In this document: piece after piece, positions 41,068 to 49,245 of the stretch
Position numbering within the stretch: the first letter of the stretch is position 1
How the letters are laid out: every line of letters begins with the position of its first letter
From: Paenibacillus piscarius
GTDB lineage: Bacteria > Bacillota > Bacilli > Paenibacillales > Paenibacillaceae
NCBI RefSeq assembly: GCF_022234545.1
Contig: NZ_JAIEUI010000001.1
Location: 418,899 to 482,898 of the forward strand
Direction: 5' to 3'
DNA length: 64,000 bases
Position numbers and translations under genes: made by a program
The notes under the pieces: model-generated
What the model was told of the DNA's origin: nothing
Database searches by the model: none
Seen by the model: the letters and a program-made list of their open reading frames with translations, nothing else

Positions 41068-42123
41068 CTACGGCTTCGGCGGCTGGCAGGAATCTCTGGT
41101 AACCAGACGCGCCGGGAAGCTGATGGTGCTGAAGGTTGGCTGGCGGGAATCGCACAGCTCTATGACCTTCTCAACAGCAGCCTTAGACATCTCATAGATC
41201 GGCAGACGGACGGAGGTCAGCTTGGGATGAATCCTTGCGGCAAGCTGCACATCATCGAAGCCGGCAATGGAGATATCGTCCGGTACAGTGATGCCATGCT
41301 CCGAGAACGCTTCCATCGCCGAAATCGCCATGTCATCGTTGGAAGAGAAGAATGCGGTCGGCAGCGGGCCGCCGGAAGCCAGCAGCTTCTTGACCGCTTC
41401 ATAGGCCGTTTCCTTCAAAAAATCACCCTGCAGCACGTAATCCTCATTCAGCGCAAGGCTATGACGGTTCAGCGTATCCACGTAAGCCATGTAACGCTCC
41501 CGTCCGGAGTAGGTGTTCATCCGCCCGCAGATGATGCCAATCTCCTTATGCCCGAGACCGATCAGGTACTCAATGGCTTCGGCTGTACCGTCATAATCCT
41601 TGGAATTGACAACGGCCAGATGATTGCGGTCCAGATGCTCGGCCATAATCTCCGAGATGTCATAATCGATCAGCACCAGCGGCGACTCCAGGCCGACCAT
41701 CTCCCGCACAATGCCGATGTCCTTCTGGGTGCCGACGATGATGCCGCCGTCAATCCGCTTCTGCAGGAAGGCCTGCTTGACCTTCAGGAAGTCGTCGGGA
41801 GAGTAGACAGTGTGAATCAGAACATAACAGCCGCGGGCGTTCGCTGTATCGACCACAGCATCGACGAACGGGGCAAAGTAATTGTTCTGATAGATCCGCG
41901 TCGCATTCTCCTTCTCGTTCATGCTGATGGCAAACAGCCCGATCGTGTCGGTCTTCTTGCCGGCCAGAGCACGGGCGAAGCTGTTCGGCTCGTACTGATG
42001 CTGCTCGATCACCTTCAGCACCTTGGCCCGCGTCTCCTCAGGGACGTTGGAATAGTTGTTGATCACACGGGATACGGTGCTTCGCGAAACCCCGGCCAGC
42101 TTGGCAATATCCTCGCTTCGCAT
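41068..42123 (-). CDS. LacI-family repressor of the GH94 gene
   Basis: This 351-residue regulator has an N-terminal LacI helix-turn-helix (SEDIAKLAGVSRSTVSRVIN), the hinge helix (PNSFARALAGKKT) and a periplasmic-binding-protein-like sensor domain (TIGLF start, GFDDVQLAARIHPKLTSVR end). The ATG at 42123 follows AAAGGGGGT. It has its own promoter with the palindrome over the start point, implying autorepression. By position its inducer is probably cellobiose or a related disaccharide. Confidence 0.92.
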   Translation of the reverse strand: MRSEDIAKLAGVSRSTVSRVINNYSNVPEETRAKVLKVIEQHQYEPNSFARALAGKKTDTIGLFAISMNEKENATRIYQNNYFAPFVDAVVDTANARGCYVLIHTVYSPDDFLKVKQAFLQKRIDGGIIVGTQKDIGIVREMVGLESPLVLIDYDISEIMAEHLDRNHLAVVNSKDYDGTAEAIEYLIGLGHKEIGIICGRMNTYSGRERYMAYVDTLNRHSLALNEDYVLQGDFLKETAYEAVKKLLASGGPLPTAFFSSNDDMAISAMEAFSEHGITVPDDISIAGFDDVQLAARIHPKLTSVRLPIYEMSKAAVEKVIELCDSRQPTFSTISFPARLVTRDSCQPPKP

Positions 42124-42139
42124 AATGTACCCCCTTTGC

Positions 42140-42191
42140 TGTAAACGCGCGTTTATGAGCTTATTGTAGAATAATCCGGTGCGGAAATCAA
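42140..42191 (-). promoter_or_regulatory. Promoter and operator of the LacI gene
   Basis: On the minus strand TTGATT (42186-42191) and TACAAT (42163-42168) are 17 bp apart. The operator-like TGTAAACGCGCGTTTATGA (42140-42158) covers the transcription start. Confidence 0.75.
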
Positions 42192-42313
42192 TCATTTGTC
42201 CCGATATATTTAATGGTCATAGAACTTTGCTTTCTGTCTAGCTAATATGTCAAACTTATAGATGATTGGATGAATGTACCAAGCTGCATAAAAAGAAAGG
42301 GGTTGCGAACAAA

Positions 42314-42529
42314 TTGTACTATAGAGGATTTGGCTCAATGCTTGCTGATGGGTTCGGAATGTTTGCTATTCTCATCTGGTTAACCGGCCTTGCGCTGGGC
42401 GTTTATCTGTTCATTCTGCTGGTAAAGCTGCTGCGCAGAGGGATCATCGCACTGGACTTGTACAACCATGCTAAGAATCTTGAAATCCGTGAGCGTTACG
42501 AGTCGGTACACCGGAGTGACAATATCTGA
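42314..42529 (+). CDS. Small membrane protein
   Basis: A TTG at 42314, about 11 bases after AAAGGGG, gives 71 residues; an ATG at 42338 is an alternative without a ribosome site. A membrane span (about 15-38: IWLTGLALGVYLFILLVKLL) is followed by a charged cytoplasmic tail (KNLEIRERYESVHRSDN). The function is unknown. Confidence 0.6.
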   Translation: MYYRGFGSMLADGFGMFAILIWLTGLALGVYLFILLVKLLRRGIIALDLYNHAKNLEIRERYESVHRSDNI

Positions 42530-42612
42530 AGGTTTGCATCTGATGGCAGGATTGATTATACTCCCAATATGGAATATTCAAATTTGTCATATCTGGAGAG
42601 GAGTTTGAGCGA

Positions 42613-43284
42613 ATGAAGAAGAAGATGGCTGCTACGTTGACTGCATTTGCCGTACTGGGAGCGATGGGAACAGGTGTGTATGCCGGTGCCAACCTGCAGG
42701 AAATCAAGGCGTATCTGAATCCAAGCATCAAATTCAAGATGAATGGCCAGCCGGTACAGCTTAAGAATGGCAGCGGTGCAGTGGTTGCACCAATTTCCTA
42801 TAAGGACACAACCTATCTGCCAGTCCGTTCCGTATCTGACCTGCTTGGAGTCACTGTCAAGTTCGATGCCGCAACGAACACGATTTCCCTTGGAGAGCAG
42901 ACGGCAGGTGTGCCGATTGCTACCGGTTTTGACAATATGTATCATACCAAGGACCCGAGCAAGACGGTTTACAAGGATAAGGATTACAAGGATGTATTCT
43001 TTGATGACGCAAAAAGCGACCGCGGCAGCTCCTTCATGCTGGAACCGGACAAAAAGTATCAGAAGCTCTATCTCCAGATCGCCGCAATCGGCGGAGAGAT
43101 CAAAGACTTCACGATTCAGGATGCAGATACCAACACTGTGCTGAAGAAGCAGACCATTGACCCGGCCAGCGGGCTCACAACCATCGAAGTCGATATTGCC
43201 GGAGTGAGCAGCTTGTATCTCACTGGCGACGTGAAGAATGGAACCTCGGTCTTTGTACCGTTGACAACATCTTACTATAAATAA
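42613..43284 (+). CDS. Secreted stalk-domain protein (copper amine oxidase N-terminal type)
   Basis: This 223-residue protein has a signal peptide ending in VYA and a stalk domain (INFKMNGQPVQ-like start, YKDTTYLPVRSVSDLLG, KFDAATNTISLG). Paenibacillus genomes carry many such surface proteins. The C-terminal half (about 110-223) is beta-rich and unassigned. TGGAGAGGAG precedes the ATG by about 9 bases. A terminator follows at 43306. Confidence 0.8.
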   Translation: MKKKMAATLTAFAVLGAMGTGVYAGANLQEIKAYLNPSIKFKMNGQPVQLKNGSGAVVAPISYKDTTYLPVRSVSDLLGVTVKFDAATNTISLGEQTAGVPIATGFDNMYHTKDPSKTVYKDKDYKDVFFDDAKSDRGSSFMLEPDKKYQKLYLQIAAIGGEIKDFTIQDADTNTVLKKQTIDPASGLTTIEVDIAGVSSLYLTGDVKNGTSVFVPLTTSYYK

Positions 43285-43305
43285 TTTTTGAACTCATTTC
43301 AGCTT

Positions 43306-43334
43306 AACCCGGGAGCTTAGCTTCCGGGTTTTTT
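43306..43334 (+). terminator. Terminator after the stalk-domain gene
   Basis: AACCCGGGAGC pairs with GCTTCCGGGTT (one bulge) around TTA and continues into TTTT. Confidence 0.85.
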
Positions 43335-43445
43335 ATGCTTTGGGTGGCCTGCTGTTTGGCAGAGCGGGAAAGTGGGTATTATCCAATAAGCCTTGGAAGC
43401 TAACTGGCTATGTAATTGTTCAACGATATCATGAGGAGTGAGAAG

Positions 43446-44042
43446 ATGTACACCAAAAAACTAATAATGGCCTTATCCTTAACGTTGTCTCTGCTGGTCC
43501 TGAATGCGTGCAGCAATTCAGCGGATGCTCCACCTGCCGAACCGTCACCAGACTCTGCACCAACAGCTGAAGCGACAGTTGCTCCAGCTGCCTCTGACGA
43601 GCCGGAGCAGACACCGGAAGCAACGGATGAACCGGAGCAGACTCCGGAAGCATCGGCCGAGCCAGAACAGACGCCTGAACAATCGGACAGTGGCGGCAGC
43701 ACGGCTTCCATCAGCGTAGATATTCCGAAAGAGCTGCCGAAGGATTTTCCGATGCCGGATAATGTAACAGAGAATGTGATGTCCACAACAGCGAAGGACG
43801 AAGGCAAAACATCGGTGATGCTGATCTACAGAACGTCCGATAGTATGGAAGCTGTGACGAAGCTCTATGATGATTATCTGTCTGCCCAGATGGGCGACCA
43901 GTCTGTGAAGACCATTGATGCGAAGAACCTGATCATTCAAGGCAAGACCAAGGACAACAAACACAGCTGGTCGGTTATTGCCGGGCCGCTTGCTTCCCAG
44001 GAGGGAATTGTCGAGGTTAATGTGCTCTGGTCTGAAATCTGA
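43446..44042 (+). CDS. Lipoprotein with PEQTPEA repeats
   Basis: This 198-residue lipoprotein has a signal sequence with lipobox VLNAC at about residue 22. A linker follows with three copies of an acidic nonamer (DEPEQTPEA, DEPEQTPEA, AEPEQTPEQ), then a globular domain (IPKELPKDFPMPDN, SVMLIYRTSDSMEAVTKLYDDYL). The repeat is a wall-spanning spacer. ATG 43446 follows GAGGAGTGAGAAG. The function is unknown. Confidence 0.75.
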   Translation: MYTKKLIMALSLTLSLLVLNACSNSADAPPAEPSPDSAPTAEATVAPAASDEPEQTPEATDEPEQTPEASAEPEQTPEQSDSGGSTASISVDIPKELPKDFPMPDNVTENVMSTTAKDEGKTSVMLIYRTSDSMEAVTKLYDDYLSAQMGDQSVKTIDAKNLIIQGKTKDNKHSWSVIAGPLASQEGIVEVNVLWSEI

Positions 44043-44083
44043 TAGGTGCAGCGAGGCTGCTGTGAAGGCTGCTGTGCAAGATG

Positions 44084-44129
44084 AACATCCGCTTACCCCC
44101 CATTTCGGGTGGTTGGCGGATGTTTTTTT
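44084..44129 (+). terminator. Terminator after the lipoprotein gene
   Basis: AACATCCGC (44084-44092) pairs with GCGGATGTT (44116-44124) and runs into TTTT. Confidence 0.8.
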
Positions 44130-44170
44130 GCGGATCGGCAAAAAGTGTCGAAATTTGTAATTCTGTTGTA

Positions 44171-44198
44171 TACGTTAGGCGGGGCGGGGATATATAAT
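44171..44198 (+). promoter_or_regulatory. Promoter of the agr-like operon with LytTR-type site
   Basis: TATAAT at 44193-44198 has no proper -35. TACGTTAGG at 44171-44179 fits the LytTR half-site pattern ([TA][AC][CA]GTTN[AG][TG]) at the -35 position, consistent with activation by the LytTR protein encoded at 45535. Confidence 0.45.
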
Positions 44199-44236
44199 TA
44201 ATCTTGTGAACGAAAATTAGTCAGGCGGTGTTTGGT

Positions 44237-44860
44237 TTGTCGTGGGAACCTGTAGGCTTTATGTTTTTCTCAACAATAGAGACGCTTGCGCTCTATTATC
44301 TGATTATGTCGCTGTTTCGGTTCAAATGGAGATGGTATATCTGGCAGGCCCTATTCGTCATCCTGCTGAACAACTTCCAGAGCTATCTGCTCCGCAATGA
44401 GCTGGGAATGTCGAATGTCGCACCATTGTTATTAATTCTGATCTTTATATTCTTTTTCAATGCTGTAGTCAGGATGCCTCTCGTCCTGTCAGTCATTGCA
44501 ACCATATCGGGCTATGCCGTATTTGCTGTGATCCAGACGATAATCGTAATCCTTTTCTTTGGTTCCATTTCCAATATCAACAGTGTAATGGAAGGATATT
44601 TTCTTCAGCTAATGACAGCGGTAGTGGTCTTTGCAGCCTTCAGCTATTTTTACCGGAAAGGCAAAGGATTCACCTTCGATCTAAATAAGCTGCGGTTTAA
44701 ATTAGAGGATGTCCTCCTGGCTGTGCTGATTGTTTGTTTCGTGATAGGGGTATCTGTACTGCTCTATTTCAATGACATCCTGTTAAATGCCGTGATTTTT
44801 CTGGTAATGTCTGTATTCCTTCTATATTATTCTACCCGGAAGGAGCGGGAAGATGCTTGA
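44237..44860 (+). CDS. Polytopic membrane protein, AgrC-sensor-like without kinase domain
   Basis: This protein of about 207 residues has about six membrane spans and ends shortly after the last span with KEREDA. The layout (short N-terminus, paired spans, a charged loop near 140-155) resembles the sensor half of AgrC-type receptors, but no histidine-kinase domain follows. The TTG at 44237 is 6 bases after AGGCGGTG; the GTG at 44228 lies inside that site. The gene overlaps agrB by 8 bp. Confidence 0.65.
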   Translation: MSWEPVGFMFFSTIETLALYYLIMSLFRFKWRWYIWQALFVILLNNFQSYLLRNELGMSNVAPLLLILIFIFFFNAVVRMPLVLSVIATISGYAVFAVIQTIIVILFFGSISNINSVMEGYFLQLMTAVVVFAAFSYFYRKGKGFTFDLNKLRFKLEDVLLAVLIVCFVIGVSVLLYFNDILLNAVIFLVMSVFLLYYSTRKEREDA

Positions 44861-45380
44861 ATTCATGTCCGGGAAGCTGGCACTCACGATTAAAAATATC
44901 GTTCCGGAGCATCCTGCCTCCTATGCTGTCCTGAAGTTTGCTATTAGCGTAGCGCTTAATGTTGTATTTATTATAGGGCTGACGCTGGGGATATCCCTTC
45001 TGACGGACAGGACGAGTGAAGCGCTACAGATTCTGATCTCCTTTGCTTTATTGCGCCAGGTATCCGGTGGAGCCCATCTTAAATCGGGTATGGCCTGTAT
45101 CCTGTTTACGGTAACCTTGTTCACGATTCTCTCCTTTGTAGAGGTCAGCTCCCTATACGTTATGCTGATGAATGCAGTAAGTCTATTAATGGTTCAATGG
45201 CTTGCACCCATTGGGATAGAACGTCAGACCCGGATTCCCAGACAGCACTGGCCTAAGCTCAAGATCATAGCGCTGCTGCTGGTGGCTGCGAATATGTTTA
45301 TAGGATCTCCTGTTATAGCAGTCAGCTTTATGGCACAATCCCTTAGTCTGATTATCGCTAGAAGGGAGGTGAACACCTGA
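44853..45380 (+). CDS. agrB: AgrB-family autoinducer-peptide processing protease
   Basis: The 175-residue membrane protein carries the AgrB signature RQVSGGAHLKSGMAC with catalytic His75 and Cys82, spaced as in Staphylococcus AgrB (His77, Cys84). About five membrane spans surround it. AgrB cuts the AgrD precursor and forms the (thio)lactone ring. It overlaps the upstream sensor-like gene and its stop codon overlaps the start of the next small gene, so the three are translationally coupled. Confidence 0.88.
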   Translation: MLEFMSGKLALTIKNIVPEHPASYAVLKFAISVALNVVFIIGLTLGISLLTDRTSEALQILISFALLRQVSGGAHLKSGMACILFTVTLFTILSFVEVSSLYVMLMNAVSLLMVQWLAPIGIERQTRIPRQHWPKLKIIALLLVAANMFIGSPVIAVSFMAQSLSLIIARREVNT

Positions 45381-45517
45381 TGATGAAATCCTTGCAGCGT
45401 AAAGCAGTGTACAAGCTTGCTTCCGGACTATCTGCCATGGCAGCTATTCTTGTGCTGGTTACAGCCAGTGTACTTTACATTAACCAACCAGAAGTTCCAG
45501 AAGAGTTACTTAAATAA
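45380..45517 (+). CDS. agrD: AgrD-like cyclic-lactone autoinducer precursor
   Basis: This 45-residue peptide starts at ATG 45380, 7 bases after AAGGGAGGTG. It has an amphipathic N-terminal leader, a hydrophobic centre and a C-terminal recognition tail QPEVPEELLK. Aligned on the EVP motif with Staphylococcus aureus AgrD, the predicted cut lies between Ile34 and Asn35 and the ring-forming position is Ser30 rather than cysteine. The mature signal would therefore be a lactone over Ser-Val-Leu-Tyr-Ile with an unknown N-terminal tail. Confidence 0.85.
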   Translation: MMKSLQRKAVYKLASGLSAMAAILVLVTASVLYINQPEVPEELLK

Positions 45518-45534
45518 CATTGGAGTTGATCCCT

Positions 45535-45930
45535 TTGAGTGCTATATCTGTTACTAAAGACACAGAGGGAAACACTGGTGTATTCTTACTCGATATTGCA
45601 AAAATAACGTTTATGGAATTTGAACGGTCTATCTATCGGATTATTGTCCATACGTACGATCAAACCTTTTATACAGTAGGTACGCTGAAATATTGGCTGA
45701 ATACGCTGGCCAGTTCAGGATATCATTTCGTTCTAGCGGATAGGAACACGTTAATTCAGGTTTCTAATATTATCCGGTTGGATAAAACATTTCATATTGC
45801 TTATTTTGGAGAAGACCATAAGGGAATCGAACAGAAGTGTTTCCTTTCTGACAAGGGTTATAAAGAAATTCATAAATACGTAAAGACATCCGAATCGGAT
45901 ATTCAATTGGTGGAGCTGCCTCAGTGGTAG
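45535..45930 (+). CDS. Stand-alone LytTR-domain transcriptional regulator
   Basis: The 131-residue protein is essentially one LytTR DNA-binding domain (VFLLDIAKITFMEFERSIYR, TVGTLKYWLNTL, FVLADRNTLIQVSNIIRLDK) with a short C-terminal extension and no receiver domain. The TTG at 45535 is 9 bases after GGAG. As last gene of the agr-like operon it probably activates the operon through the LytTR-type site at 44171. How it senses the peptide without a kinase in this locus is unclear. Confidence 0.8.
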   Translation: MSAISVTKDTEGNTGVFLLDIAKITFMEFERSIYRIIVHTYDQTFYTVGTLKYWLNTLASSGYHFVLADRNTLIQVSNIIRLDKTFHIAYFGEDHKGIEQKCFLSDKGYKEIHKYVKTSESDIQLVELPQW

Positions 45931-45946
45931 CTTTATTTTTTTGGGG

Positions 45947-45993
45947 AGGCTGACCCTGTACAGTTCTGACTGTATGCGGGCCAGCCTATTTTA
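45947..45993 (+). terminator. Terminator after the agr-like operon
   Basis: AGGCTG (45947-45952) pairs with CAGCCT (45982-45987), with an inner ACAGT/ACTGT hairpin, followed by ATTTT. Confidence 0.65.
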
Positions 45994-46000
45994 GGTTAAC

Positions 46001-46543
46001 TTAGTCCGTAGCTAATTTGGAATACATACAGAGATCAATGAACGCGCCTTTGGAGCGCTCGCATTGCCGCAGGGTTCCTTCCAGCGTGAAATGTAATTTC
46101 TCCAGGACTTTGATGGAATTGAGATTCGCAGGCTCGACCTTTGCCTCTATTCTGTTGAAGCCCAGGGTAAGAAACGCATAATGGGTTAAAGCGTTAATGG
46201 CTTCAGGCGCATAGCCTTGACCCCAGTATTCCCGGCCGAGGTCATAACCGATTTCGGTTCGGGCGTTGTCGTAATCCAGCATATTGTAACCGCATGAGCC
46301 GATAATCAGTCCCGACTTGGATTCAATGATGGAATAACGAATGGCTTGATTCTCTGAAGCTAACTTATCCAGCAGTTCGATCATTTCCACGGCCTGGCTT
46401 TCGTCTGTGAAGCTAGTGATATTCATGTACCGCGCGACTTCAGGGTCTGACCAGATGGAGAACAGGCTGGCTGAATCGGCGGTGCTCATCTTTTTTAACA
46501 CTAATCTCCCGGTTTGCAGTTCGGCTCGTAATTCAGTAATCAT
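46001..46543 (-). CDS. GNAT acetyltransferase, RimJ/RimL type
   Basis: This 180-residue protein starts with TGRLVLKKMSTADS, the common opening of ribosomal-protein-alanine acetyltransferase-like enzymes. It contains IGYDLGREYWGQGYAPEAI (acetyl-CoA loop) and VEPANLNSIKVLEKLHF. The substrate is unknown; N-terminal protein acetylation is a family guess. The ATG at 46543 follows GGAGGT by 9 bases. Confidence 0.87.
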   Translation of the reverse strand: MITELRAELQTGRLVLKKMSTADSASLFSIWSDPEVARYMNITSFTDESQAVEMIELLDKLASENQAIRYSIIESKSGLIIGSCGYNMLDYDNARTEIGYDLGREYWGQGYAPEAINALTHYAFLTLGFNRIEAKVEPANLNSIKVLEKLHFTLEGTLRQCERSKGAFIDLCMYSKLATD

Positions 46544-46817
46544 CAATGTGTTACCTCCATTAAATGTATATGGTGTTTGTGAGGTACGACAATTGATATC
46601 TGCGCATAGTTCAGTCCTTTCACGGGTGGGATGACTTTATTATAAAGTATCATTGAGGCTGCTTGCCCCAGAACCGGAGCGTCTTCAACAAAACTTCACA
46701 AAGAAGGGGTGTCTGCTTGGTGTCCGCTTGTAATCTATTAACATATTCTATGTATTGTGAGAACGAAGTCAACCTAGGTGATTTTGTTTCTCTCAAAAAT
46801 ATTTAGGAGGTTAGTTT

Positions 46818-47390
46818 ATGCCGCATAAACTATCATCTGCACATCTGATCAACCAGGGAGATACTTCGATTTATTATCCGGGTACCTCTACTCCGGCTTT
46901 TACAGATGCGAACTTTTATAAAAAATGCGGAAAAACCGCAGCGGGCGGAGACATCAAGAAATATGGCTGTGCCATTTGTGATCTGGCTATGTTTATTCTG
47001 TATAAAGGCGGTCTCTCCAATACAACTAAATCCAATGTCTATTATGCTGTTGTGGAAGCCACTACCAAGGGAACAAATAATGCTGCCGATTTCACGGCCA
47101 CTGGATTCACTGCGAAAATAGGTAATCAGAGCATCAGTGTAGGCATTACGCCAATTCCTGATGTATCTGAAGAAGCGGAAAAAGGAAGCATATGCATGAT
47201 GAGACTCAAGGAAGGTTCCAACTCTCACTATGTCATTGTGGACGGGCATACTTCCTCTGCTTCAGGTTTTGATAAATATCTGGTGTGTGATCCCGATGGC
47301 GGGGTCCAGAAGACCTTGACGGCAACTATGCAAAAAAGAGGGTTTACGGTTAGTGCCTCCGTAATTACTGAGAGATATAAGCTTAGTTAA
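46818..47390 (+). CDS. C39-like cysteine-peptidase-fold protein
   Basis: The 190-residue protein has no signal peptide. It shows a papain-like triad arrangement: Cys51 in YGCAICDLAMFIL, a histidine in NSHYVIVDGH near 138 and an aspartate in VCDPDGG near 155, as in peptidase_C39_2 domains. It starts with strong site AGGAGG 7 bases before the ATG. It may process or bind a peptide; activity is not certain because the residue usually next to the catalytic helix is Asp instead of Ser or Thr. Confidence 0.6.
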   Translation: MPHKLSSAHLINQGDTSIYYPGTSTPAFTDANFYKKCGKTAAGGDIKKYGCAICDLAMFILYKGGLSNTTKSNVYYAVVEATTKGTNNAADFTATGFTAKIGNQSISVGITPIPDVSEEAEKGSICMMRLKEGSNSHYVIVDGHTSSASGFDKYLVCDPDGGVQKTLTATMQKRGFTVSASVITERYKLS

Positions 47391-47423
47391 TGAAAGTCAT
47401 TAACTGATTCATTTCAATACTTC

Positions 47424-47469
47424 ACAAGAAGCAGGTTGCCCCTGTCCAGGGATGCGGCCTGTTTCTTGT
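47424..47469 (+). terminator. Hairpin after the C39-like gene
   Basis: ACAAGAAGCAGG pairs with CCTGTTTCTTGT (one mismatch) without a long T-run. Confidence 0.55.
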
Positions 47470-47515
47470 TGCATCTAACATGGTAAAGTTTAGGTAAAAA
47501 CATCTGGAGGCCATT

Positions 47516-48058
47516 ATGAGGAAAATTGTACTGGGATTATTGTTCTTACTTATATTAACGGCTTGTGGAGATTCAAAAGGTGGAGTGACCACTAAAGACT
47601 TGGCGATCCAAAAGGCGAACGATAGTAAGGCTGTAGTTCAATATGGAATGAGCCGGACGGAAGCAGAAGAGGTGCTTGGCATGGGAGAGGATAAGGGAAT
47701 CCCTAATTCGGTGATGTATGATTCCGGCGTAGGCATAATGTACCGTGAGGATAAGGTGGCAGGCATTACGCTGGGGAAGGAATCCAAAGATGCGTACGAA
47801 ACCGCCGGCGGCTTCAAAATCGGCATGTCCAAAGATGAGTTCAAACAAATCTATGGCGAACAATATCTGAAGGATATGGAGAGCAACCTGGATTATGCTT
47901 ACGATTCAAACAACAAACGTTATTTGCAGGAAAAAGAATGGGTAGCCAAATCTGAAGATGATACGAAAATATATGTCATTTCAGGGATGTTCAACGGTAA
48001 GGGTGAAGCGGACGGCATTGTACTGGTGGATAAACGGATGACGATGACGTTTAGGTAA
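47516..48058 (+). CDS. Lipoprotein with two BamE-like repeats
   Basis: This 180-residue lipoprotein has lipobox ILTAC at about residue 17. Two similar motifs occur, YGMSRTEAEEVLG (about 43-55) and IGMSKDEFKQIYG (about 99-111), the helix pattern seen in SmpA/BamE or BLIP-type folds. CTGGAGG precedes the ATG. The function is unknown. Confidence 0.7.
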   Translation: MRKIVLGLLFLLILTACGDSKGGVTTKDLAIQKANDSKAVVQYGMSRTEAEEVLGMGEDKGIPNSVMYDSGVGIMYREDKVAGITLGKESKDAYETAGGFKIGMSKDEFKQIYGEQYLKDMESNLDYAYDSNNKRYLQEKEWVAKSEDDTKIYVISGMFNGKGEADGIVLVDKRMTMTFR

Positions 48059-48071
48059 ATATCCGGAGAGA

Positions 48072-48222
48072 ATGGGAGGTGCTGATGATGAACGAACCTG
48101 TGTGTATGGGGTAGCAAAAATAGCGGAAGCTAAGGGGCGGTCTGAAGGTGAGGCCAAAGGGAAGTTCGAGACTCAAAACGAGATGGCGCAAAAAATGCTT
48201 GCTCTAGGTGTTGAGCGCTGCT
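48072..48222 (+). pseudogene. C-terminal remnant of an Rpn-family gene
   Basis: The frame contains AKIAEAKGRSEGEAKGKFE and AQKMLALGV, the typical low-complexity tail of Rpn/PD-(D/E)XK transposase-like proteins, but lacks the catalytic domain. A full-length relative lies at 49509-50333 on the other strand. Confidence 0.5.
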
Positions 48223-48287
48223 TACTCCAAATTTATAAAAATATCTTGCCATTCCCTTACCTCCTGTGGTATATTAAATTTCGTTGC

Positions 48288-48359
48288 AGGACGGTAGCTC
48301 AGCGGGAGAGCACTATCTTGACAGGGTAGGGGTCATGGGTTCGAACCCCATCCGTCCTA
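48288..48359 (+). tRNA. tRNA-Val (anticodon GAC)
   Basis: The sequence folds into a complete cloverleaf: acceptor AGGACGG/CCGTCCT, D-arm GCTC/GAGC, anticodon stem CTATC/GGTAG with loop TTGACAG, and T-arm ATGGG/CCCAT with TTCGAAC. The anticodon is GAC. The 3' CCA is not encoded. Decayed mobile-type genes flank it on both sides, as often seen at tRNA integration sites. Confidence 0.95.
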
Positions 48360-48444
48360 TATTTTCAATCATAGTAAGGGTTTGAAGCATATTCTTCCCT
48401 TATCTATAATTAGTGGTCACACTGTGACACGTTTATAACTGAAG

Positions 48445-48493
48445 AAGCCATCATCTTTAAGGACACAATTCCTTCAAAGGTGGTGGCTTTTTA
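48445..48493 (+). terminator. Hairpin-terminator downstream of tRNA-Val
   Basis: A 14-bp stem AAGCCATCATCTTT / AAAGGTGGTGGCTT (three G-U pairs) is followed by TTT. It may end the tRNA transcript. Confidence 0.65.
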
Positions 48494-48803
48494 TGTTGAT
48501 GAAGTTTGCATTATCCGAGTTTAAATCTGACCGCATCTATTAGAAGCTTATATTTCGGTCATCAACATACTGTCTTTGCACAAGGATACAGATGGTATAA
48601 GTCGAATTTCACAAACCGATATCGCCAATATGCTAGACGTATCACAAACGGCAGTTGCAAAAAGGTTCAAGAATCTGATTAAGTTCGGTGCGATAAAAAA
48701 GGCTGGCCCAAGGAATGCCTATATGATCCTAAGGACAGATTTGTTTAATCATAGCCCAATCGGATTGCTTTATAAAGGGTATCTAACATATCTAATCACA
48801 TAG
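48493..48803 (+). pseudogene. Winged-helix DNA-binding gene, frameshifted
   Basis: The frame from ATG 48493 (MLMKFALSEFKSDR) stops after about 16 codons near 48541. A different frame then encodes LEAYISVINILSLHKDTDG and a clear winged helix, ISQTDIANMLDVSQTAVAKR then LIKFGAIKKAGPRNAYMI, ending at 48803. A one-base shift near 48535-48545 would restore about 100 residues. If translation starts at TTG 48576, a 75-residue DNA-binding protein could still be made. Confidence 0.6.
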
Positions 48804-48819
48804 CTTGGAGTGATGTCTA

Positions 48820-49218
48820 TTGGACGAAATCAGTCACCAAAAACTAGCGGATGCACGAGAGGTAATGATTGCAGGTCGATTAATGTTGCTCGGTTACACC
48901 GTGAGTCGTCCGCTTTCTGGAGCAAGCAGATATGATCTAATTGCTGAAAAGAATGGGAAGTTTATCAAAATCCAAGTAAAGAGTCTTTAACGTGATTCTG
49001 CCTACAAGGATTCACCAATCACTTACCCTGTTTACCTACTTGAAGCCTACTCTTTGAATCCAGTGAATGGTGTGAAAAAGTTATACTCCTATACGGAGGT
49101 TGATGTAATTGTTGGATATAACCATGAAGAAAATTGCTTTGCCGCTGTACCGTTAAGCAGTTTCAATGGAAAGATGACAGGTGTTGTGCATTCTATACAA
49201 GGGCATCGGTATGTTTAG
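48820..49218 (+). pseudogene. PD-(D/E)XK endonuclease gene with internal stop
   Basis: From TTG 48820 (GGAG 9 bases upstream) one frame runs 132 codons to TAG 49216, interrupted once by TAA at 48988. Before the stop it encodes ARE, YDLIAEKNGKFIKIQVKS: the acidic residue, Asp and Q-x-K of a PD-(D/E)XK nuclease like group I intron-associated or Holliday-junction-type enzymes. After it the frame stays protein-like (YPVYLLEAYSLNPVNGVKK). One nonsense mutation separates it from an intact gene. Confidence 0.65.
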
Positions 49219-49245
49219 CATATTTAAATACCCCCTATCGGATAT

